A DNA stretch of 64,000 nt from Gammaproteobacteria bacterium (GCA_012728315.1 JAAYFI010000020.1:1-64000); one strand, 5' to 3'; positions 1 through 9,523 are shown, counted from the first letter of the stretch. The notes: generated by a model from the sequence alone, not told the origin. A program made the numbers and translations.

Positions 1-1375
1 AACCAACACTCACCGCCACCGACCATGAGCTATAGGGGCGCACGGCAAAAACAATGGCAGTGATCACCGCGATTCCCACCGAGGTGCCAATGCGCTGCCC
101 CGTTTGCATGATCGCCCCCGAACTGCCGGCATAAGCCAACGGCACTTCAGCCAGAGTCAGCGCTTGGTTAGGGCTGACCACCGAGCCTTGGCCAAGGCCA
201 AAGAAGCCCAAGGTCACCAGCAACCACCAAATACTTAAGCTCAGATATTCATGCAGCAGCACCACCGCGACACTGCTGAGCAAGCCGAAAATAGCCATGC
301 TCAAACCGCCAATCACAACTTTACGACCATAGCTATTCACGCGTTTACCAGCCCAGTTCGCGGAATAAGCGGAAAGCAGCGCTGAGGGGATGCCGACCAT
401 GCCGGCTTCAAACGCTGAAAAACCAAGCCCTTGCTGCACATATAAGGGAATCAACACCCAAACACTGGTCATTCCCAAAAAATACAGCGTCATAATAATG
501 CTACCGTTGCGGTAACTGGAGGTGGTAAAAATCTTTAAGTCGACCATGGGGCTGTAGCCGCGCAAGGTATACCAACGCTCCCAACGTACCCATAGGTAAA
601 ACAACAGCAGTCCGCTCGGCAGCAACAGCCACAGCAGTGCAGACGATGCGGATTCAACAAAGGGATAAAGTACCGCCAACACACCTAAACCCAGCAATAG
701 TGCTCCAATCGGATCCAAAGAACTTAAGCCCTTATGTTCCTGCAATTTCGGCTTATGGATTAACGGTCGTGGAAACCAGAGTAACGCCAGCACTATGGTC
801 AGCAGACCCACTGGCACATTGATCAAAAATGTCAGACGCCAACCGATTTCTAAGCCGCCCAGTTGAATCAATAGTCCACCAATCACCGGACCAATGGCGA
901 CAGACACCCCTACCGTCGTACCAAAAAAGCCAAAGGCGCGACCACGCTCTGATTCACGAAAATACTGTTGAATCATGCCCAGAGCTTGCGGGTTCATAAA
1001 ACCCGAACCCACCCCTTGCACAAAGCGCGCACCATTGAGCCAATACGCATCCGGCGCTAAACCGGCAGCCACTGAAGCAAGAGTAAAAATGACCACACCG
1101 AGGATAAAAATCCCGCCACGCCCCATCAGATCACCAGCACGTCCAGCACTGACCAGCACCACTCCAAAGGTCAAGGCGTAACCCGATAGCACCCACTGAA
1201 TATCCGACTGACTGGCACTGAGCCCATCTTGAATCGACGCCAAAGCCACATTGACTACGCTAACACTCATCAGCGACATAAAAATCGCGATCAGTAGCAC
1301 CGCCAGAATCCGCCAGCGTACAGGGTCGTCGCTAAGATCCTTGGCGGTATGGGTTGCTGATGTCGGTTGCGTCAT
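1..1375 (-). CDS. MFS drug/H+ antiporter, DHA2-like (3' end outside window)
   Basis: Reading the minus strand from an ATG at 1375 gives a long hydrophobic protein starting MTQPTSATHTAKDL and staying open to the window edge (about 458 codons), so the C-terminus is missing. It has regularly spaced membrane helices, an early VNVALASIQ segment followed by SDIQWVLSGYAL, and GRAGDLMGRG, the A-motif-like loop after helix 2. VGPVIGG-type motif C is represented by VAIGPVIGGLL. These are features of 14-helix DHA2 (EmrB/QacA-like) proton-driven exporters of the inner membrane. The substrate cannot be told. It stands alone, facing away from yedE, with no adjacent regulator or membrane-fusion partner visible. 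Confidence 0.85.
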   Translation of the reverse strand, partial: MTQPTSATHTAKDLSDDPVRWRILAVLLIAIFMSLMSVSVVNVALASIQDGLSASQSDIQWVLSGYALTFGVVLVSAGRAGDLMGRGGIFILGVVIFTLASVAAGLAPDAYWLNGARFVQGVGSGFMNPQALGMIQQYFRESERGRAFGFFGTTVGVSVAIGPVIGGLLIQLGGLEIGWRLTFLINVPVGLLTIVLALLWFPRPLIHKPKLQEHKGLSSLDPIGALLLGLGVLAVLYPFVESASSALLWLLLPSGLLLFYLWVRWERWYTLRGYSPMVDLKIFTTSSYRNGSIIMTLYFLGMTSVWVLIPLYVQQGLGFSAFEAGMVGIPSALLSAYSANWAGKRVNSYGRKVVIGGLSMAIFGLLSSVAVVLLHEYLSLSIWWLLVTLGFFGLGQGSVVSPNQALTLAEVPLAYAGSSGAIMQTGQRIGTSVGIAVITAIVFAVRPYSSWSVAVSVG

Positions 1376-1733
1376 AAAAACCCCGTAAAAATCATAAAAT
1401 AGCACCGCCACTGTAAATTAAATAGCGCAGTGTCACAGCGCTGACGCTCTGTTGAGATCGCGCGAAGGAGCAACACGGCAAAAGAGCATGCTGCTTACTC
1501 GCTCAATACACCTCCATCTCAGACTGGGATGACAATTTTCCCCGCAGGCGCTCACACTGACTTTAAATAGGCAGCAGCGAGTGATGCTCTGCTTTGCATA
1601 TCAGGTTACTATAGCGCCGCAACGAAGACTGGCGCCGCGCTGTCTCGCTGGTGCGGTATGCCAGTTTTAATGCTGAGAGTGCAGGCCTATTTCACCCAGT
1701 ATATTTCACTCTTTAATACAGTTTTGACTCAGT
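1376..1733. other. Intergenic region between divergent MFS and yedE genes
   Basis: This 358-base stretch separates two divergently transcribed genes and should hold both promoters. I see no convincing ORF, RNA gene or known operator in it. Confidence 0.5.
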
Positions 1734-2966
1734 ATGCATCTGAAATCACCACCTAAGACCAAGAGCCCCATGCGATCAGTGATAAGCAGTATTTTTCAGC
1801 GCCATTGGAATCCCTATGTTGTACTACTGATGGCTGGCGCGCTCAGTGCTTTATATTTCGGCCTTAGCTCAACGGTATGGGCAGTCACCGGTGAATTTAC
1901 ACGGCTTGGCGGTGATATTTTATTGCTGTTGGGCGTTGATGTTTCCGATTGGCAGTATTTTCAAATGCTTAATCTGCAGGGCGCAACGTGGAGCCGTGCC
2001 GATGGCTGGATTGTCTGGGGCATGTTTATCGGCGCGCTTATGATGGTGCTGCTCAGCAATAGCTTTAAGATCCGTCTCCCGCAACAAAAACGTCGCTATG
2101 CGCAAGGCTTTATAGGCGGCATTATTGCCGGCTTTGGCGCACGTTTAGCGCTGGGTTGCAACCTAGCGGCTTTCTTCACGGGTGTCCCGCAATTTTCACT
2201 GCACTCATGGATTTTTATTGTTGCCACTGGCATTGGTACCTTTTTTGGCGCAAAACTGAGCCAAACCCGCTGGTGGAAAGGCCGCCCTTCTTTAACCCGT
2301 GGCGTCGTCCAACCCGCAAAAGTTAAAAAGCGACTGATCCAGCCGTATCTAGGTGCAGCTATCGCTATTACCTATGCAGGACTACTGATTTACTTATTTG
2401 CCAGCGGCGAAAAAATGCTGGGCTTAGGAGCCCTCTTTGGTCTGGCCTTTGGCATTCTGATTGAGCGCGGACAAATCTGTTTTACCGCAGCTTTCCGTGA
2501 TTTATTTTTGGTTGGGCGCAGCTTAATGGCCAAAGCTATTATTCTCGGGATGGCCGCCAGCGCTCTATTAACTGTAATAGTGATTTCAATATATGATCTC
2601 ACCCCGATCACACAAGTGGCTGCGCTCAGCACTCTAGTCGGCGGCGTTTTATTTGGGCTGGGTATTGTCATGGCCTCCGGCTGTGAAACAGGCATGATGT
2701 ACCGCCTAATGGAAGGACAGGTACTGTTTTTACCCGTCTTCGCCGGCAATATCATCGGTGCAACCTTATTGGCCTATAGCTGGGATCATCTAGGGGTTTA
2801 TAATGCGCTAGTTGCCAGCGGTGAGAAAATTAATCTAGTCACAAGCCTAGGGCCAACTGGCGCTATTATCAGCACCTTAGCCATGCTGAGTGTGCTCTAC
2901 GCCCTGACGCTGTATCGCGAAAAAAGCTATCATCGCACATTCGAACTCAAGCGAGCTGCAAAATAA
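1734..2966 (+). CDS. yedE: YedE-type sulfur-compound transporter (YeeE/YedE family)
   Basis: A 410-residue, roughly ten-helix inner membrane protein, very similar by eye to E. coli YedE along its whole length: WAVTGEFTR near the N-terminus, FGARLALGCNLAAFFTG in the first half, ERGQICFTAAFRD and ASGCETGMMYR in the second half. The cysteines in GCN, QICF and SGCET are the family's conserved ones, used by the YeeE/TsuA group to pass thiosulfate or related sulfur species. YedE has also been linked to selenium metabolism. It is followed 1 base later by yedF, so the two are one transcription unit. The ATG at 1734 has no clear ribosome site; an internal ATG at 1770 is a possible start. Confidence 0.9.
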   Translation: MHLKSPPKTKSPMRSVISSIFQRHWNPYVVLLMAGALSALYFGLSSTVWAVTGEFTRLGGDILLLLGVDVSDWQYFQMLNLQGATWSRADGWIVWGMFIGALMMVLLSNSFKIRLPQQKRRYAQGFIGGIIAGFGARLALGCNLAAFFTGVPQFSLHSWIFIVATGIGTFFGAKLSQTRWWKGRPSLTRGVVQPAKVKKRLIQPYLGAAIAITYAGLLIYLFASGEKMLGLGALFGLAFGILIERGQICFTAAFRDLFLVGRSLMAKAIILGMAASALLTVIVISIYDLTPITQVAALSTLVGGVLFGLGIVMASGCETGMMYRLMEGQVLFLPVFAGNIIGATLLAYSWDHLGVYNALVASGEKINLVTSLGPTGAIISTLAMLSVLYALTLYREKSYHRTFELKRAAK

Positions 2967-2967
2967 T

Positions 2968-3207
2968 ATGGAACAACTAAAAGAAGTCGATTTCACCTTG
3001 GACTTACGCGGTGAATCTTGCCCCTACCCTGTGATCTATACCCTCGAAGCACTCGAAGGCATGAATAAAGGCGAGCTGCTACAAGTCATCACCGACTGCC
3101 CAGGCTCATTTCGCAATGTCCCTGAAGAAGCCATTGCCCACGGCTATACCTTTGCCCAAGACCCCGTAAAAAATGGACAAGAGTATTTGTTTTATATCTA
3201 TGCGTAA
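2968..3207 (+). CDS. yedF: TusA/SirA-family sulfurtransferase YedF
   Basis: A 79-residue TusA-like protein with the diagnostic CPYP motif (LRGESCPYPVIYTLEAL), whose first cysteine carries persulfide sulfur in this family, and the later GELLQVITDCPGS segment. It is a soluble, single-domain protein of the usual length. It starts immediately after the yedE stop codon, an arrangement also seen in E. coli, so it is probably the cytoplasmic acceptor for sulfur brought in by the transporter. The exact acceptor pathway cannot be read from the sequence. Confidence 0.9.
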   Translation: MEQLKEVDFTLDLRGESCPYPVIYTLEALEGMNKGELLQVITDCPGSFRNVPEEAIAHGYTFAQDPVKNGQEYLFYIYA

Positions 3208-3282
3208 TGGATGACCTTAACGCATTCGCCATGCCATTAGTTTTCACCAGCGCTTAAACAGCAAACTCTAGTCATTGCCCTG

Positions 3283-3312
3283 CCCTTGAAATGTAATTAT
3301 TCGTCCTTATAT
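3283..3312 (+). promoter_or_regulatory. Possible heat-shock sigma-32-like promoter of hsp20
   Basis: CTTGAA at 3285-3290 matches the -35 consensus of sigma-32 promoters, followed after about 13 bases by TCCTTATAT as a weak CCCCAT-like -10. It lies about 35 bases upstream of the Hsp20 start. The -35 match is good and the -10 poor, so this is tentative. Confidence 0.35.
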
Positions 3313-3347
3313 ATTTAGATATACCGAAACCCAAAAGGAGAATAGAC

Positions 3348-3770
3348 ATGAGTATGTTTCCTACACGCAGCCGACTGTTCGATGAGTTGATGGGCGATCT
3401 GGGCGGCTTTTATATCAAACCTCTGCACGGTGACCCACTACCGCAAAGCATCAAGGTCGACATTGAAGAGGCCGGCGATGTTTATAAGGTTCAAGCAGAG
3501 TTACCGGGCGTCAAAAAAGAAGACATCCATGTTGACATTGATGGCGCCATCGTAAGTATCAAAGCTGAAATTCAGCAGAAGAACAGCTCAGGTGAAGGCA
3601 GCCGTAACCTGCGTAGCGAGCGCTACTATGGCAGTGTCTCCCGCCGCTTTGAGTTACCGAGCGAGATCGATTTAGAGCAAGCAGAAGCCAGCTACGAGGA
3701 AGGCTTACTGCACTTGGTTTTACCTAAGCGCAAAGCCGTGGAAAACAGCCGCAAGCTCAATGTTAAATAA
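3348..3770 (+). CDS. Small heat-shock protein, Hsp20/alpha-crystallin family
   Basis: A 140-residue ATP-independent holdase. It has a short N-terminal arm (MSMFPTRSRLFDELM), an alpha-crystallin domain from about residue 35 to 125 with VQAELPGVKKEDIHVDID and the conserved A-x-x-x-G-x-L element (ASYEEGLLHLVLPKR), and a short C-terminal tail. The tail reads KLNVK instead of the usual I-x-I anchor, so oligomer contacts may differ. A strong ribosome site (AAAGGAG at 3334-3340) lies before the ATG and a clear terminator follows, so this is a monocistronic gene. It most resembles class A (HspA/IbpA-like) proteins of Pseudomonas. Confidence 0.9.
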   Translation: MSMFPTRSRLFDELMGDLGGFYIKPLHGDPLPQSIKVDIEEAGDVYKVQAELPGVKKEDIHVDIDGAIVSIKAEIQQKNSSGEGSRNLRSERYYGSVSRRFELPSEIDLEQAEASYEEGLLHLVLPKRKAVENSRKLNVK

Positions 3771-3783
3771 TTCCATTCATAAC

Positions 3784-3813
3784 AAAACCGCCCCAATTGG
3801 GGCGGTTTTTTTT
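3784..3813 (+). terminator. Rho-independent terminator of hsp20
   Basis: The segment AACCGCCCC-AATT-GGGGCGGTT forms a perfect GC-rich hairpin followed by an unbroken run of T, 14 bases after the hsp20 stop codon. The A-run on its left side lets it also terminate transcription from the opposite direction, which would serve the convergent chemoreceptor gene. Confidence 0.92.
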
Positions 3814-3816
3814 AAT

Positions 3817-3877
3817 CTGCACCAATGTCGCTGAGTATTCCCAATAGACTGCTTGGGTAACATCGACATTGGTGCAG
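3817..3877. repeat. 14-bp perfect inverted repeat with nested hairpin
   Basis: CTGCACCAATGTCG (3817-3830) is repeated exactly in inverted orientation at 3864-3877. Between the arms a smaller hairpin, CCCAA (3840-3844) with TTGGG (3853-3857), can form. It lies directly after the hsp20 terminator and 20 bases before the end of the convergent chemoreceptor gene. No T-run follows the arms, so it is not a typical terminator. Confidence 0.7.
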
Positions 3878-3896
3878 TATGTTTACAAAATATGCC

Positions 3897-5819
3897 TTAG
3901 ATCTTAAAGCGCATCACTAAGTTTTGCAGCTGCTGCCCTAAGCGTGCCAACTCATGCGAAGAGGCTGCAGTTTCTTCAACTGCCGCTGCGGACTGATCTG
4001 CAACATTATTAACATTGACAATGTTACGGTTAATCTCTTCTGCAACCAAACTTTGCTCTTCGGCCGCTGTAGCGATTTGCATGCCCATTGCTTGAATCTC
4101 ATGCACGACACGCGTAATAGCTTGTAGCTCATGATTGGCTTCTTCAACCAGCTCCAATGTTGCTGTTGAAAGAGTACAGCTACTGTCCATCATAACAACT
4201 GCATTGCCTGAACCCGTCTGCAAATTAGCAATGAGCTCCTCGATCTGCGCGATTGACACTTGCGTGCGGTGCGCCAAGCCACGGACTTCATCAGCAACCA
4301 CGGCAAATCCACGCCCGGCTTCACCGGCCCGCGCCGCTTCAATGGCAGCGTTCAATGCCAATAGATTCGTTTGTTCAGCAATCGAGTTAATGACCGTCAA
4401 CACCGTAGAGATATTTGTACTGTCTTCATTTAATCGATGCATAGCTTCAGAGCTTTGCTTTATCTGCACTGTTAAACGATTATTTGAGTCTAATACACTC
4501 TGCAGCACTTGCTCGCCATTGAGCACCAAGCGATTGGCTTTCTCTACAGCTGATGCTGCCTCCTCAGCACTTCTGGCTACCTCTTGCACAGTTGCCGTCA
4601 TCTCATTCATTGCAGTGGCAACCTGGTCCGTTTCTTCACGCTGACTCTGCACACCCGCGCTGGTTTGCGTAGTAACAGCAGATAGTTCTTCTGCCGCTGC
4701 AGCAAGCTGTGAAGTAAAACCATTCACTTCACCCAAGGCTTCCCTTAGGTTGTCTCGTGTTTGGTCTAATGCATTTAATAGGACACCAAACTCATCGCCT
4801 CTTTTCTCAACACCATGGCCGATCATATCACCATCACCAATGGCTTGAGCAATTGCAACGGCCTGACTGAGAGGCGTGACAATTTGCTTAATAATATACC
4901 AGCCAATCAAAACACCCAATCCAATTGCTAGTACAGTCAATATAGCTGCATAGACTTTAGATTGATTCGTTTCCTGAGAACGTAACTCTCTGACAAATTC
5001 ATTAAGCGCGTCAATATCATTTTGCACACGTACATATAAATCATTCATTTGCTTCTCTGCTGCAATTAACTCCACAGCTAATGGAGACACATTGCGCAAA
5101 TAAGTCATATACTCGTCAATACTTTCTAAGATTTGACTTACAACTTCTGAACGATTACTTGGAAGTCTTTGTTGCAGTGTGGCTGCGATACTTTTCAGCT
5201 CGCTATACCCCTGCTCTAGATTTTCCAGACTGGAGTCTGTTTCTTCCATTAAGTACACGCGCGCAAAATAAGCAAGCGTGCGTCGTGAAATAATTAAATC
5301 AGTAACAAGCCGCCCTGTCGTAGCGCTGTACAGATCCTCATGGACAAAAGGCTGCTGCGCTGTACCGTTAATTAACAGGTTAAGCTCAACAAGTGCGGCA
5401 TTAGTCGCAGTCCCACTACTTACTGCAGCAGCAATATTATTTTCTTTATTTTTCTTTGCTTTAATATAGTTGGAAAATAATCTTTCATACTCACTCATAT
5501 CAAGTGACAACTGATCCATTGCATCAATATTACGCTGTGCAATCAGTGTGGTTTTTGTTGCGTCTGCCTCATTCTTAATTTGCTCTATCACCGATCTTAT
5601 GTTTGCAACATACTTCTCATCAGAGCTTGCTTTATAATTTAAACTATCGATAAGCAGATGATTTACATGCTCACCCAGCAGGGCAATCCTCTCGGTATTA
5701 TAAGCCCGTACGTTAATATTATTGATGCTGCTAAAACTATTAACCGCCAATATCACGGTTAAAAGCAAGATAGCCCCTATTCCAAAAATCAACTTATTCG
5801 CAACACTTATATTTTTCAC
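3897..5819 (-). CDS. Methyl-accepting chemotaxis protein with HBM-like sensor
   Basis: A transmembrane chemoreceptor of about 640 residues. An N-terminal membrane helix (IFGIGAILLLTVILAV) is followed by about 260 residues of helical periplasmic domain, the size of a helical bimodular sensor, then a second helix (YAAILTVLAIGLGVLIGWYII), a HAMP segment (IVTPLSQAVAIAQAIGDGD) and a long cytoplasmic coiled coil. The signalling hairpin tip is intact (AEQTNLLALNAAIEAARAGE, RGFAVVADEVR). It should control the CheA kinase; the ligand is unknown, although HBM receptors of Pseudomonas often sense organic acids. No CheR-tethering pentapeptide is seen at the C-terminus. I prefer the GTG start at 5819, preceded by AGGGG, over an upstream TTG at 5837 without a ribosome site. 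Confidence 0.9.
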   Translation of the reverse strand: MKNISVANKLIFGIGAILLLTVILAVNSFSSINNINVRAYNTERIALLGEHVNHLLIDSLNYKASSDEKYVANIRSVIEQIKNEADATKTTLIAQRNIDAMDQLSLDMSEYERLFSNYIKAKKNKENNIAAAVSSGTATNAALVELNLLINGTAQQPFVHEDLYSATTGRLVTDLIISRRTLAYFARVYLMEETDSSLENLEQGYSELKSIAATLQQRLPSNRSEVVSQILESIDEYMTYLRNVSPLAVELIAAEKQMNDLYVRVQNDIDALNEFVRELRSQETNQSKVYAAILTVLAIGLGVLIGWYIIKQIVTPLSQAVAIAQAIGDGDMIGHGVEKRGDEFGVLLNALDQTRDNLREALGEVNGFTSQLAAAAEELSAVTTQTSAGVQSQREETDQVATAMNEMTATVQEVARSAEEAASAVEKANRLVLNGEQVLQSVLDSNNRLTVQIKQSSEAMHRLNEDSTNISTVLTVINSIAEQTNLLALNAAIEAARAGEAGRGFAVVADEVRGLAHRTQVSIAQIEELIANLQTGSGNAVVMMDSSCTLSTATLELVEEANHELQAITRVVHEIQAMGMQIATAAEEQSLVAEEINRNIVNVNNVADQSAAAVEETAASSHELARLGQQLQNLVMRFKI

Positions 5820-5837
5820 TGTAGCCCCTATTTTCAA

Positions 5838-6245
5838 AATAGTTTAAAATCAACATGAATTATAATTGTTAGTTTAAATTGATTATTTATATTGCATTCA
5901 CACAAACTTTTTTGCTGCTGAGCACAACAGCCTTTCTTGTTTGCGCTGTATTTTGCGATATTATCGGTGAAAAACATGATGTAAATCAATAGCTATGGAT
6001 TTTTATGTTCAGCACAAGCGCTAGCATGGGAAATAATTATTTGTTTTAGCAAAACATTTTTTATCAACCGATCCAATTGCAGAACAAGCCTTCTCTGCCA
6101 ATCCATTCAGCTGCCTCACGCTTTAGTTTAAAATACGCTGCAGCACCCCTTACAAATCGTTGCGGAATCTGCGCAGCACTTGGCACTCAAGGCCGATATG
6201 GCCCATTATTAAGCCACAGTTACTCGTGAACATTTAGGGATATCT
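5838..6245. other. Intergenic region between divergent chemoreceptor and methyltransferase genes
   Basis: About 400 AT-rich bases with no convincing ORF or RNA gene. It must hold the promoters of the two divergent genes. Nothing more specific can be supported. Confidence 0.5.
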
Positions 6246-6824
6246 ATGACAGTACAATATTACGAAGATAATGCTGAGCAATTTGCCCAAGATACTTTAC
6301 AAGTGGATATGAGCCCGTTGCATGAACGCTTTTTAGCACAACTGCCTCCCGCCAGCAGGATTCTCGACGCTGGCTGTGGCGCTGGGCGCGATGCGGCTGT
6401 TTTTTTGCAACTGGGCTACCAGGTTGAAGCCTTTGATGCCAGCCCTAAACTGGTAAAAATAGCTAAAGAAACAAGCGGTATTCATGTACAGCTGAGTACC
6501 TTTCTGAATTTTACCAGTGATCGCCCCTTTGCAGGGATTTGGGCTTGCGCCTCTTTACTGCATGTGCCAGCTCGAAATATGTCAGCCACACTAAAGCATA
6601 TGGCTGAGTTACTCGAGCCCAAGGGCGTGATGTATGTGTCATTTAAATACGGCGAAGGCGAAACAAATCACAATGGCCGCCACTTTACCAACTGCACAGA
6701 AGAGCGTTTAGCTGAGTTTCTAGAAGATACTGGGCTCAGTATTTATGAAACTTGGATCAGTGCTGATCAGCGCCCGGAACGTGCCGATGAGCAATGGTTA
6801 AACGCTTTACTGCAGGCTCAGTAA
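6246..6824 (+). CDS. Class I SAM-dependent methyltransferase
   Basis: A 192-residue methyltransferase of the UbiG/TehB type. Motif I reads ILDAGCGAGRDAAVF (about residues 40-54), followed by the acidic end of strand 2 (VEAFDASP) and a motif IV region (GIWACASLLHVP). It has no NPPY or DPPY motif, so it is probably not a DNA base methyltransferase; small molecules, protein or RNA remain possible. The stop codon is 12 bases before the helicase-nuclease gene, so the two form an operon. A GGGAT ribosome site precedes the ATG. The pairing suggests a joint role but the substrate is unknown. Confidence 0.82.
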   Translation: MTVQYYEDNAEQFAQDTLQVDMSPLHERFLAQLPPASRILDAGCGAGRDAAVFLQLGYQVEAFDASPKLVKIAKETSGIHVQLSTFLNFTSDRPFAGIWACASLLHVPARNMSATLKHMAELLEPKGVMYVSFKYGEGETNHNGRHFTNCTEERLAEFLEDTGLSIYETWISADQRPERADEQWLNALLQAQ

Positions 6825-6836
6825 GTGCCTGTATAA

Positions 6837-9359
6837 ATGTTAGTCAATAGCCCACGCCTCACCACTGGCACCCAGCACGATCCGCTATTGCCCAAATTGC
6901 TGGAGGCGATTTATCAAGCCAGCGATATTGAAATAGCGGTTTCATTTATCCAGCCATCAGGGCTTGAGTTGCTGTTTGAGGCTTTACTCGAAGCACTCAA
7001 TAACGGCGCACTGCTACGCATATTAACCTCAGACTATTTAGATATCACTCACCCTCGCGCTTTGCGAGAGCTGCTGATGCTTGCTGAGCGTGGCGCTGAA
7101 GTGCGTGTTTTTGAGTGCCGAGGACAAACCAGCTTTCACCTAAAAACTTATATTTTTACGCAAAATAAAGATGCCAAAATTGATAAAGGTTGTGCTTTTA
7201 TTGGCTCTAACAATATCAGCCGCACAGCCCTGACCCATGCTTACGAATGGTCGTGGCGACATGATTGGCTGCCACCGCACGACTCAGACGCAGCGCAAGA
7301 ATTCATAAAAATACGTCACGCCTTCGCGCAACTTTTTATCGAACCCAGTTGCGTAGTTTTAAGTGCTGATTGGATTGATAACTACAGCGCTCGACGCCAA
7401 GTCAGCCAGCCCTTGATACGCCAAGTCATCGGATTCGTTGACGAGGTGTTTGAACAACCCAGCCCCAACAGCGTCCAAGTTGAAGCTTTAGAAGCGCTAC
7501 TTCACACCCGCAGCGAAGGGTTTTATCGCGGCCTTGTGGTACTGGCCACGGGTATGGGTAAAACTTGGCTCGCCGCTTTTGATGCCCTACAAATGCAAGC
7601 AAAGCGTGTGCTCTTTGTCGCCCACCGTGAAGAAATCCTGTTGCAGGCGCAATCGGTCTTTAACCGTGTACACCCCAATGCACGAACTGGATTATTTCAA
7701 GGTGCACACAAAAACTGCAAGGCAGACTTCGTGTTCGCTTCGGTGCAGAGCCTTAGCAAGCCCGACGCGCTACAGCGTTTTAACAGCGAGTATTTTGATT
7801 ACATTGTGGTCGATGAGTTTCACCACGCCAGCGCGCCCAGCTATCGCGCTATTCTCAAGCATTTTAATCCGCAGTTTTTATTAGGGCTGACCGCCACCCC
7901 TGAACGTACCGATCAGGCGGATATTCTCAGCCTATGCGATAACAATCTAGTTTTTGAACGTAACCTTGTGCACGGCATTAATCAGCAACTGCTGGCTCCG
8001 ATTCACTATTACGGCCTCTATGATGAATATGTGGATTATCAGGAAATCCCTTGGCGCAGCGGACGTTTTGATCCGCAGTTAATCGAATTTGCGTTTGTCA
8101 CACAAAAACGCGCCAAACATATTTATCAACACTGGTGCCAATATAAACAAACCCGCACGCTGGGCTTTTGTATTTCACAGAAGCATGCTGATTATATGAG
8201 CCAATATTTCCAGCAACAGGGGGTACGGGCCGGCGCTGTCTATGCTGGCTCATCCCTAACGCGCCATGCAGCCTTACAACAGCTGGCAGCAGGACAACTC
8301 GATGTTATCTTTTCTGTGGATATATTTAATGAAGGCACAGATTTGCCCGCACTAGACACCGTGCTGATGTTACGCCCCACCGAGTCTAAAATTATTTTCC
8401 TGCAACAACTGGGACGCGGTTTGCGCCTCTCAGCAAGCACCAATAAAACGCATGTGGTGGTTTTAGATTTCTTAGGTAATCACCACGCCTTTCTCAACAG
8501 CCCTGCCGCACTACTTGGCGAAAAAGACCGCAATACTGTGCTTAAAACCTTGCGACAAAACTCGAAGATTGAGCTCGCTGAAGGGTGTTTTATTCACTTC
8601 GCTCCAGAGTTAATAGGCTTCTGGGAAAAGCTCGCACGCAAAATTGGCAATACAGCAGCTGAGGACTATCTACAATTGCGCAATGAGCTCGGCCGCCGCC
8701 CCAGCGCAACGGAGTTTTTCCACAAAGGTTACGACCTGCCGAAAATGCGTAAACAAGCCGGCAGCTGGTTGGCACTCATTGCAGAACACGAGCAAGATGC
8801 ACAGCTGCAGCAACTGCTGGCTGAACATGGTGATTTCTTCGCAAAAGGCGTGGAAACCACAGCCATGACCAAAAGTTTTAAAGGTTTCTTATACCAAGCC
8901 TTCTTAGATTTAGATGGGGTGCGCGGGCCCGTCAACACCGCACAGTTAGCACAGCGCAGCCGTCATTTGTTGGAGCACAGACCTGACAACCTGCGCAATG
9001 AACTACCTGCACAGATTCAACAGGCCAGCGCAGAAAGCCGTAGCTGGCTGAGCTATTGGCGTAAAAACCCAATCCATTATTCCTGCAATACAGACAAAAC
9101 CAGCAAGCAAGCTTGGTTTATTGAACAGGATGATAGCTTTGCACTTAACTTTAACGTCACCGCAACGCTACAAGACTGCTTTGCAGATTATTTTCAAGAG
9201 CTGATTGATTTACGTCTAGCGCAGTATTTTGCTCGAAAGAACACACCTTATCCTATCGAGACAGCAGCGCCATTACTCGCAGCAGAGACGCCTAAAAGCA
9301 GCCAATCACAACAGGGAACGCACGGGCTAAAATCAAATGATCCACTTGCCTCAGACTGA
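6837..9359 (+). CDS. PLD-like nuclease / superfamily 2 helicase fusion
   Basis: An 840-residue protein. Residues about 1-160 form a phospholipase-D-type nuclease domain (COG3886 kind) with FHLKTYIF giving the HxK pair and CAFIGSNNIS giving the downstream G-S-x-N element; only one such half is present. A superfamily 2 helicase follows: Walker A ATGMGKTWLAA, DEFHH (DExH box), LGLTATPERTD (motif III) and QQLGRGLRLS (motif VI). The last 250 residues resemble the tail of DUF3427-type helicases. Such proteins act on nucleic acid in the cytoplasm and are often found with defense genes. The methyltransferase lies just upstream. It could be a repair factor or a restriction-like device; no named system is claimed. 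Confidence 0.85.
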   Translation: MLVNSPRLTTGTQHDPLLPKLLEAIYQASDIEIAVSFIQPSGLELLFEALLEALNNGALLRILTSDYLDITHPRALRELLMLAERGAEVRVFECRGQTSFHLKTYIFTQNKDAKIDKGCAFIGSNNISRTALTHAYEWSWRHDWLPPHDSDAAQEFIKIRHAFAQLFIEPSCVVLSADWIDNYSARRQVSQPLIRQVIGFVDEVFEQPSPNSVQVEALEALLHTRSEGFYRGLVVLATGMGKTWLAAFDALQMQAKRVLFVAHREEILLQAQSVFNRVHPNARTGLFQGAHKNCKADFVFASVQSLSKPDALQRFNSEYFDYIVVDEFHHASAPSYRAILKHFNPQFLLGLTATPERTDQADILSLCDNNLVFERNLVHGINQQLLAPIHYYGLYDEYVDYQEIPWRSGRFDPQLIEFAFVTQKRAKHIYQHWCQYKQTRTLGFCISQKHADYMSQYFQQQGVRAGAVYAGSSLTRHAALQQLAAGQLDVIFSVDIFNEGTDLPALDTVLMLRPTESKIIFLQQLGRGLRLSASTNKTHVVVLDFLGNHHAFLNSPAALLGEKDRNTVLKTLRQNSKIELAEGCFIHFAPELIGFWEKLARKIGNTAAEDYLQLRNELGRRPSATEFFHKGYDLPKMRKQAGSWLALIAEHEQDAQLQQLLAEHGDFFAKGVETTAMTKSFKGFLYQAFLDLDGVRGPVNTAQLAQRSRHLLEHRPDNLRNELPAQIQQASAESRSWLSYWRKNPIHYSCNTDKTSKQAWFIEQDDSFALNFNVTATLQDCFADYFQELIDLRLAQYFARKNTPYPIETAAPLLAAETPKSSQSQQGTHGLKSNDPLASD

Positions 9360-9523
9360 CCCAATTGGATGATCAAGCCCATTCAAGCTAGTATTTTCCA
9401 TGCGTTATGAGTTACTGAGCGCGCCCTGGCAACTTAACTGCGCGCTAGCCAAGCGACCGACGCACACCGGGATGGCAGCAGGATTCAATCTATAGTTTTC
9501 ACAATAGCTCGCAGGAGGCGGAT

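Noticed and set aside
4135-4644. 169-residue plus-strand frame
   Set aside because: Antisense shadow of the chemoreceptor signalling domain; Ser/Ala/Cys-rich without family features.
6246-9359. Calling the methyltransferase plus PLD-helicase a restriction-modification or DISARM system
   Set aside because: The methyltransferase lacks a DNA-methylation motif (NPPY/DPPY), and no other DISARM genes are present nearby.
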